64,000 nucleotides of DNA from Litorilinea aerophila (GTDB lineage: Bacteria; Chloroflexota; Anaerolineae; Caldilineales; Caldilineaceae): NCBI RefSeq assembly GCF_006569185.2, contig NZ_VIGC02000002.1, forward strand, positions 186,001 to 250,000, given 5' to 3'. The position numbers and the translations under genes were made by a program. Under the pieces are notes generated by a model that had not been told where the DNA came from, searched no databases, and worked only from the letters and a program-made list of their open reading frames with translations. This document shows, one piece after another, positions 58,893 through 64,000 of this stretch; the first letter of the stretch is position 1, and the number at the start of each line of letters is the position of its first letter.

Positions 58893-59498
58893 TCAGGAAA
58901 GGATTGGGCCGACAATCTGGTTCACCTGGTCGATGGTCAGGCTCGGGGTCGTGGGGGCAGGGACCGGCCGCTGCCCCAGGAGCAGGCGCACAATGGCTGC
59001 GTGGCGGGCCTCCACCTGGACGATACTCCCCGCGGCGGCCAGATAGTCTTTGTTCTGGATCGCTGCTGCGGCGCCCTGATACGCGCCGACGCCCGTTTCT
59101 TCGGCGACCCGGGCAAAATCCAGAATTGCTTCTCGGCTGTTGAACTGGGGGAAGTTGTAGGCAGGTAGGGCTTGCACAGGGGAAACCCCCAGGCCGTTGA
59201 GGACATTTCGCAGGGCGTCCACGTGGGCTGCCTCATGGCTGCCAAAACTTTGGAAATAGCGCTGCTCCTTACCGGTCAGGATGTTGGTAGCCAGCATATC
59301 TTGATACATGCGGGCTTCCAGATGTTCTAAGGTCAGGGCAAATTGCAGGATATCGACGTCGGATAGGCCCTGGGCGAAGGCCCGCCCCAAGGCCGCGGGT
59401 GTGGCCAGCGCGACGGCAGCCGCCATGCTTCCCCGCACCAATGTGCGACGGCTCCAGGCAAAATCCACCAGCTCCAGGACAGCTTCGTGCATGGACAT
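58893..59498 (-). CDS. Tat-exported ferritin-like domain protein (second copy)
   Basis: A 201-residue protein. The Tat signal has the twin arginine in WSRRTLVRGSMAAAV (Arg17-Arg18), with a hydrophobic stretch up to GRAFAQ. The ferritin-like bundle has ILQFALTLEHLEARMY, FGSHEAAHVDAL, VAEETGVGAYQGA and QVEARHAAIV, i.e. the same Glu/His set as the first copy. Three ATGs occur at 59504, 59498 and 59492 after AAGGAGGA; 59498 has the best spacing. Confidence 0.82.
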   Translation of the reverse strand: MSMHEAVLELVDFAWSRRTLVRGSMAAAVALATPAALGRAFAQGLSDVDILQFALTLEHLEARMYQDMLATNILTGKEQRYFQSFGSHEAAHVDALRNVLNGLGVSPVQALPAYNFPQFNSREAILDFARVAEETGVGAYQGAAAAIQNKDYLAAAGSIVQVEARHAAIVRLLLGQRPVPAPTTPSLTIDQVNQIVGPILS

Positions 59499-59784
59499 GG
59501 ACATTCCTCCTTCATCCGGTTGAATGTTGAATTTAGAGACGGTGAGCATCTTTCAGGAGAAGTCGATGCCTTCCCCTTCTACCCGGTCTGACGCACAATC
59601 CTCGGAGCTGGATCTAAGGAATTTCGCTTTTGGCCCGTTTTTCCCGAACGCCCTCCCCTTTGAAGGGTGGTCCCATCTTGGCAGATTCGATCCACAGCTT
59701 TTACAGATGCCCCAGATTTTTCGCCCCGATTGACCCCAGGCGGATGCAGGGGCAGTCCGTTCCCGTAGGGGTGGGCCTCCGTGT

Positions 59785-60108
59785 CCGCCCGCTGTCGCCG
59801 CTCGCGAAAGGGCACCGGTTCCTGTAGGGGCGGCTCCCAGCCGCCCGATGCCGCCACACCCCAGGCGGGTGAAGGGAGGGCGACGAAGGTGCCGGAACCC
59901 CCGCAGATCCGGCCACCCACGGCGGGCCAGAGACCCGCCCTACGTCCCCGTCGTTCCCAACCACGCGGGCGACGACCCTTGCCGTAGCTGCGGTCTCCGG
60001 CCGCCCGCTGTCGCCGCTCGCGAAAGGGCACAGGTTCCTGTAGGGGCGGCTCCCAGCCGCCCGATGCCGCCACACCCCGGCGGGTGAAGGGAGGGCGACG
60101 GTAGGCGC
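59785..60108. repeat. Pair of ~107-bp direct repeats in a 727-base gap
   Basis: Copies at 59785-59893 and 60001-60108 (offset 216 bases) share CCGCCCGCTGTCGCCGCTCG, a GTAGGGGCGGCTCCCAGCCG palindrome and GGCGGGTGAAGGGAGGGCGA. The rest of the gap 59499-60225 contains no ORF of merit, apart from the terminator of the anti-sigma gene. Confidence 0.75.
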
Positions 60109-60142
60109 AGCCGGAAGTGGGCCTGACGGACGGGGTTTCCCC

Positions 60143-60177
60143 AAAAAAAGGGGAGCCTCGTTCAGACGAGGCTCCCC
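60143..60177 (-). terminator. Intrinsic terminator of the sigma/anti-sigma operon
   Basis: Stem arms GGGGAGCCTCG (60150-60160) and CGAGGCTCCCC (60167-60177), with a six-base loop, are followed on the minus strand by seven T residues (60143-60149). It lies 49 bases beyond the anti-sigma stop, so the ferritin-like gene downstream needs its own promoter. Confidence 0.9.
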
Positions 60178-60225
60178 GGATACAGGCGGATCGGGTTGGG
60201 TCTAGCTGATTAAGGCCAAAGGAGG

Positions 60226-61218
60226 TTAGCCCACTTCGCCAAATAGCACGATGGGGCCGGTCGGTGTGGGGCTGCCGCCTGCCGGTTCGATGCTGAGGCC
60301 GACGGCGGTCAGGTCTGGCGGGAAATTTTCTAAAGGAATCACCACCGTCTGCACCCCTTCTTCTTCCATCGGGATCAGGCCGGCCGGCACCGGATCGCCT
60401 TGGGCAGGGATAAGCCAAAACTCATACGTTTGCTGGGGCGAAAGAGGTGGTAGGCGGTGCAGAACGAGCAGACCAGAGGTATCGCTGATGTAAAACGCGC
60501 CCTTTGCCTCCGGCGCCTCTGGCGTACCCGTCAGGGTTACCAGGCGGTCTGCCCCGGCAAAGAGGGCAATTTGTCGGCGACTTTCTCCTAATTCTTGCTC
60601 TAGACGCTGATTGACCAGGGTTAGCTGGTTGACCTGTTCCTGGAGTTGAGCGATCTCCTGTCGGGCCTGCTCCAGATCCTGGACGAGACGTCTGGTCCAA
60701 TTCCAGGAAAGGGCCGCGTAGACCACCGCAACCAACAGCGCCAGGACCGTGGTAGCAGCCAGGGTCGGCCAGAAGAGGCCGGAAAGTCGACCCTGCCAGC
60801 GCTCCAGCCAGGTGGCTTTCTGGCGGATGGGCTTCTCGCCTGGGGAGGTTTGGCGAAGTGGATTGGCTTGAGCCCGTGGCAGAACGGCAGCCGCCCCGGA
60901 TTTCGACGCTGGACTGCCCTCTTGCCTGCTGGCCTGAGCCCCTTTGACATCGGCCATCACCCGGGCCATCAATGCCTCTTTGGCCCTGGCGGGTGGCTCG
61001 ACCTCCTCGGGAGCCAGGGCCAGCAGATCCACGGTGGCTTCCAGTTCAGCCAGCCGGGCCTCCAGTTCTGGATGGTCTTCCAGATACCGTTGGACGGCCA
61101 GCATCTCATCTGGCTCCAGCACGGCCAACACATAGGCAGGCAACAGCTCCAGGACCATCTCATGGGTCAGGGACGAGCTGGGATGATTCGGTTCCATGGC
61201 CGAAGGGATTTCGTTCAC
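60226..61218 (-). CDS. Anti-sigma factor, RskA type
   Basis: A 330-residue single-pass membrane protein. The N-terminal domain (HEMVLELLPAYVLAVLEPDE) has the helix pattern of RskA-type anti-sigma domains without a CxxC zinc site. A Pro/Ala linker follows, then a TM helix (FWPTLAATTVLALLVAVVY, ~residues 146-166), a coiled-coil (LEQARQEIAQLQEQVNQL) and the RskA C-terminal domain (GAFYISDTSGLLVL, YEFWLIPAQGDPVPAGLI, VGLSIEPAGGSPTPTGP). It holds the ECF sigma factor at the membrane until an external signal triggers release, usually by proteolysis. ATGA overlap with the sigma gene. Confidence 0.9.
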   Translation of the reverse strand: MNEIPSAMEPNHPSSSLTHEMVLELLPAYVLAVLEPDEMLAVQRYLEDHPELEARLAELEATVDLLALAPEEVEPPARAKEALMARVMADVKGAQASRQEGSPASKSGAAAVLPRAQANPLRQTSPGEKPIRQKATWLERWQGRLSGLFWPTLAATTVLALLVAVVYAALSWNWTRRLVQDLEQARQEIAQLQEQVNQLTLVNQRLEQELGESRRQIALFAGADRLVTLTGTPEAPEAKGAFYISDTSGLLVLHRLPPLSPQQTYEFWLIPAQGDPVPAGLIPMEEEGVQTVVIPLENFPPDLTAVGLSIEPAGGSPTPTGPIVLFGEVG

Positions 61219-61817
61219 GAAAAATCGGTCTCCCGGTAACCCGCCGCGCGCAGATGGCGCTCCAACTTTTCCAGACCGATACGAATCCGCGTTTTGACTG
61301 TTCCCAGGGGAACCCCCATGACTTCGGCAATCTCCCTTTGGCTCTTGCCATCAAAATAAGCCATTTCCAAACATTGGCGCTGTTCTTCAGGAATGGCCGA
61401 TAACGCTTTCTGGACGGATTCCCGATCCCACATCTGTCTGACCTGGATCTCCACCCGTTGATCGGTTGGCGCGGCCATCTGTTCCAGGCGGTCCCCTTCA
61501 GGCCCGGCCTTTTGAGGCCGCACCTTGACCCGTCGCAGGTGATCCAGGGCCTTGTTGCGGCCAATCCGACATATCCACGCGCCAGCTGGGCCGTCGCCTT
61601 GAAACTGCTCCGCCTTCCGCCACACCTGCCAGAAGGTTTCTTGCAGCAACTCTTCTGCCACAGCCGCGTCCTGCACAATGCGCAAGATCAGGCTGTAAAC
61701 CGTCCGGGCATGCCGATCATATAAAATTTCAAACGCCCGGGCATCCCTGACCACGATCCGGGCTAACAGCGCTTCGTCCGATGGATTTGTCGAATCCTGG
61801 ACAGATGGGTGCACCAT
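61215..61817 (-). CDS. ECF RNA polymerase sigma factor (SigK-like)
   Basis: A 200-residue group 4 sigma factor. Region 2 reads FEILYDRHARTVYSLIL...AEELLQETFWQVW; region 4 reads LSAIPEEQRQCLEMAYFDGKSQ then REIAEVMGVPLGTVKTRI. There is no region 3. ATG at 61817 is used; a non-ATG frame extends to 61880. It is paired with the RskA-type anti-sigma factor, so it probably senses envelope conditions. Likely targets are itself and the exported metal/redox proteins downstream, but this is an inference from gene order. Confidence 0.93.
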   Translation of the reverse strand: MVHPSVQDSTNPSDEALLARIVVRDARAFEILYDRHARTVYSLILRIVQDAAVAEELLQETFWQVWRKAEQFQGDGPAGAWICRIGRNKALDHLRRVKVRPQKAGPEGDRLEQMAAPTDQRVEIQVRQMWDRESVQKALSAIPEEQRQCLEMAYFDGKSQREIAEVMGVPLGTVKTRIRIGLEKLERHLRAAGYRETDFS

Positions 61818-61844
61818 GACGTCTGACAATGTCTTGTATAAGGT

Positions 61845-61910
61845 GTTTGACGCAGGAACGGCTAAAACCGATCTCACCAATTGCAGGCGTTTGTTCTTCC
61901 TGCGTCAAAC
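61845..61910. promoter_or_regulatory. 14-bp perfect inverted repeat upstream of the sigma factor
   Basis: GTTTGACGCAGGAA (61845-61858) and TTCCTGCGTCAAAC (61897-61910) are exact inverse copies, 38 bases apart, 28-93 bases before the sigma factor start. On the minus strand TATAC (~61836-61840) lies just downstream of the proximal arm. A dimeric regulator or two sites for one regulator would fit. The rest of the gap to the glucuronidase stop (to 62063) shows nothing further. Confidence 0.6.
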
Positions 61911-62063
61911 CATTCAGAGTTCCGCCGGCTTCTCCGGATGCCTGCCGCCCCACTGCATCCCTATGTTTGGCGACCTGGCACAGAGGGGGAAGGGCTTTCC
62001 CATGGCAGTCGCATGGGGTCAGTGTAGCAAAATCCGTACCGATTTGTCGAACTGATTCTTTGA

Positions 62064-63866
62064 CTACTCCCGGGCCCAGAATTCCCGCAGGACATGGGCG
62101 GCCAATTTGGGCTGGCGGCTGCGGGTGAAGATCCCCTTGTGGTTGACGCCATCCACCCGCATGATGCTCTGCACCGCGGCAAAGTCGGCAAAGTTCCAGA
62201 CCTGCATGCCGGCCACGAAGTCCCGCTCCGCGGCCACCTCCAGGTACATGCGGATCAGTTCGGCCTGGTACTCTTCGGTCCACATGAGGGGCGGATGGCC
62301 ATGGTGGCCGGCCAGGGTATCGGCGCCGAACTCGGTGAGAATGATGGGCCGCCGCCACTGGGTCCAAACTTCGTCCAACTCCTGGGCCAGGCTGTCCCGG
62401 GCCTTGTCCAACTCGCCGCCGTACCTGTACCACCCCCAGTAGCGGTTCATGGCAATCACGTCGCACTGCTCCATCCAGGAGCGGGGGCCGCCCATGATGG
62501 TGGCGATGGTCACCGGCCGGGTGGGGTCCAGCGCCCGGGCCCGGGCCAACAAGGTCTCCAGGAACTCCTTGCCCGCCCCTTCAGCCGGATCGGGCGTGTT
62601 CTGCTCCAGGGCGGCCAGGCCAAAGCGGGCGGGCATGGGCTCGTTGGCCACACACCACATCACCACCGACGGGTGGTTCTTGTCCCGGGCAATCAGCTCC
62701 TGGAGCTGTTGCAGGCAGACCTGCAGCCGCACGGGGATGTTCTCGGCATCGCCAAACTGGAGGCTGACGGCCGGCGTTTCGTCGATGATCAGGAAGCCTT
62801 CCCGGTCGGCCAGCTGCATCTCCTCCTCGCTGTAGGGATAGTGGGAGGTACGATAGCTGTTGGCGCCCACCCAGCGCATCAGGTGGTAGTCCTTCACCAG
62901 CAGCGGCAGGTTCAACCCTTTGCCGCTGGCGTAGAAATCCTCATGGCGGCCGAAACCGTTGAGCGTCACCGGCTGACCGTTCAACAGGATCTGCCCGTCC
63001 TGCACCGCGATGGTGCGGATGCCCACGGGCAGGGAATAACGATCCGCCACGCGCCCATCCGCCCCCTCCGCGGCCACGTCCACCGTCAACTGGTACAGGT
63101 AAGGATCCCGGTCGGACCAGAAGCGGGCCTGGGGAACCTCCAGCGTCGCCTGGGCCACGCCTTCCACAAAGGACAGGCTCGCCTGGATCTCCCTTTCTGC
63201 GCCCCCGGCTTCTCCCCGAAGGCGCAGAGTCCCCTGGGCCGGGTCGGGCCGATTCAGCTGGACCGTCACCTGGACCTGGCCGTCCGTGCCCTGGATGTGG
63301 GTCGTCACGGTAATATCCTGGATGTGGATGGAAGGCACCGTGTAGAGCCACACCGGGCGATGGAGGCCGGCAAAGGGATAGAAGTCGAAGGTGGTCCGGG
63401 GAGTCCCGGCAAAGAGGCCCATCATGGACGGCATGTTGCCCGAGGGCACCCGGGTTGGCATCAGGCGGTTCTCCACCGCGATGGCCACCACCGCCTCTTC
63501 GCCCCAGCGCAGGTGGTCGGTGATGTCGAAGGCGAAGGGCAGATGGCCCCCTTCGTGGGTACCCACCTGGACGCCGTTGACGTAGACGGTGGCGTGATAG
63601 CAGGCGGAGCCCACCCGCAGGAAGACCCGCTGGCCCTGCCAGGCCGGCGGCACGTGGACCCGCCGCACATACCAGGCCAGATCCAGGTAGCCGAAAAGGT
63701 CGCTGTACTGTTCGTTCCAACTGCCCGGCACTGCGATGGGCCGGGATTGGGGCAGTCCCAGGGGCCACCCTTGGGCCTCGCCCACCTCCTCAGGATCGGT
63801 CTGGAAATCCCAGATGCCGGAGAGATCCATCTTGTTGCGGATTTGATTTTGGATGGGATACAACAT
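62064..63866 (-). CDS. uidA: Glycoside hydrolase family 2 beta-glucuronidase
   Basis: A 600-residue enzyme of UidA length. The N-terminal jelly-roll has VPGSWNEQYSD and WYVRRVHVP, then a beta-sandwich, then the (beta/alpha)8 barrel with SVVMWCVANEPMP (acid/base Glu) and PIILTEFGADT (nucleophile Glu). YRTSHYPYSEEE and MNRYWGWY match UidA positions for glucuronate binding. No signal peptide, so it is cytoplasmic. Start at 63866 follows AGGAG; longer frames reach 63953 through a repeat. Releases glucuronic acid from beta-glucuronides; neighbours for uronate use are outside the window. Confidence 0.92.
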   Translation of the reverse strand: MLYPIQNQIRNKMDLSGIWDFQTDPEEVGEAQGWPLGLPQSRPIAVPGSWNEQYSDLFGYLDLAWYVRRVHVPPAWQGQRVFLRVGSACYHATVYVNGVQVGTHEGGHLPFAFDITDHLRWGEEAVVAIAVENRLMPTRVPSGNMPSMMGLFAGTPRTTFDFYPFAGLHRPVWLYTVPSIHIQDITVTTHIQGTDGQVQVTVQLNRPDPAQGTLRLRGEAGGAEREIQASLSFVEGVAQATLEVPQARFWSDRDPYLYQLTVDVAAEGADGRVADRYSLPVGIRTIAVQDGQILLNGQPVTLNGFGRHEDFYASGKGLNLPLLVKDYHLMRWVGANSYRTSHYPYSEEEMQLADREGFLIIDETPAVSLQFGDAENIPVRLQVCLQQLQELIARDKNHPSVVMWCVANEPMPARFGLAALEQNTPDPAEGAGKEFLETLLARARALDPTRPVTIATIMGGPRSWMEQCDVIAMNRYWGWYRYGGELDKARDSLAQELDEVWTQWRRPIILTEFGADTLAGHHGHPPLMWTEEYQAELIRMYLEVAAERDFVAGMQVWNFADFAAVQSIMRVDGVNHKGIFTRSRQPKLAAHVLREFWARE

Positions 63867-63912
63867 GGACAGACTCCTGTCTATCATTTCTCTGATGAAA
63901 AATCCGCATGAG

Positions 63913-64000
63913 CCGTAGGTCACGCATCCCTGCGTGGCATGGGTTCCCATCACGTTGGGTGCGGATGCCCGGCCAGGAGACCGGACCTACCAATCCGTGT
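63913..64000. repeat. Copy of the 145-bp-type repeat at the window end
   Basis: CCGTAGGTCACGCATCCCTG, TGCGGATGCCCGGCCAGGAG and ACCGGACCTAC match the 2113-2402 repeats in order and spacing. The copy continues beyond the window. It lies in the upstream region of the glucuronidase gene. Confidence 0.75.

Overview
This window is high-GC bacterial DNA, densely packed with genes on both strands. Many genes are coupled by ATGA overlaps. The organism is most likely a Chloroflexota member, perhaps of the Anaerolineae/Caldilineae type. That is an inference from style: lipoproteins with Thr/Pro-rich linkers, FtsH plus a PreP-like M16C protease, Tat-exported ferritin-like proteins, a class F-like sortase, and many short palindromic repeats between genes. 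No rRNA, tRNA, CRISPR array, integrase or transposase was found.

Layout. 1-2.1 kb holds the end of smpB, a tRNA-guanine transglycosylase and an Arm/Rmt-like 16S rRNA methyltransferase. 2.4-13 kb holds an oxidoreductase, an MFS transporter, a nucleoside-phosphorylase-like protein, an M16C peptidase, ftsH and ftsK. 13-16 kb is a two-gene operon with a 7TM receptor-like protein ending in a helix-turn-helix. 16-18 kb is an island of terminal-inverted-repeat elements and two toxin-antitoxin pairs (RHH/MazF and AbrB/PIN). 18-25.7 kb is metabolism: fasciclin lipoprotein, P-loop protein, enolase-superfamily enzyme, phosphoglucomutase, 2-hydroxyacid dehydrogenase, lipid kinase and quinone oxidoreductase. 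25.9-33.7 kb is an ABC exporter, a secreted Ig-like lipoprotein, two glycosyltransferases, NAD kinase, a zinc-finger membrane protein and a LysM lipoprotein. 33.7-44 kb holds a PhzF-like enzyme, a LarA-like protein, a polytopic membrane protein paired with a giant beta-propeller protein, a Gfo/Idh/MocA oxidoreductase and a divergent alkaline phosphatase. 44.6-50.8 kb is a complete ribose-type operon (lacI-rbsD-rbsC1-rbsB-rbsA-rbsC2) behind a perfect palindromic operator. 50.8-54.4 kb holds ynfA, acr3, arsC and a gatZ/kbaZ homologue.

54.4-61.8 kb is the most unusual block. All genes lie on the minus strand: an ECF sigma factor, an RskA-type anti-sigma factor, a Tat-exported ferritin-like protein, a ~944-residue lipoprotein with four His-rich helical repeats and a C-terminal type-1 copper domain, a second Tat ferritin-like protein, and a sortase. 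It looks like an envelope redox or metal module under extracytoplasmic sigma control. Two repeats of the large lipoprotein are nearly identical at DNA level over about 407 bp, which indicates recent duplication or gene conversion. A GH2 beta-glucuronidase closes the window.

A recurring theme is short repeats (palindromes, octamer arrays, TIR elements, a 145-bp direct repeat) that abut or overlap the stop codons of at least seven genes. Where several ATG/GTG/TTG starts were possible, the start was chosen by Shine-Dalgarno spacing and overlap with the neighbouring gene.
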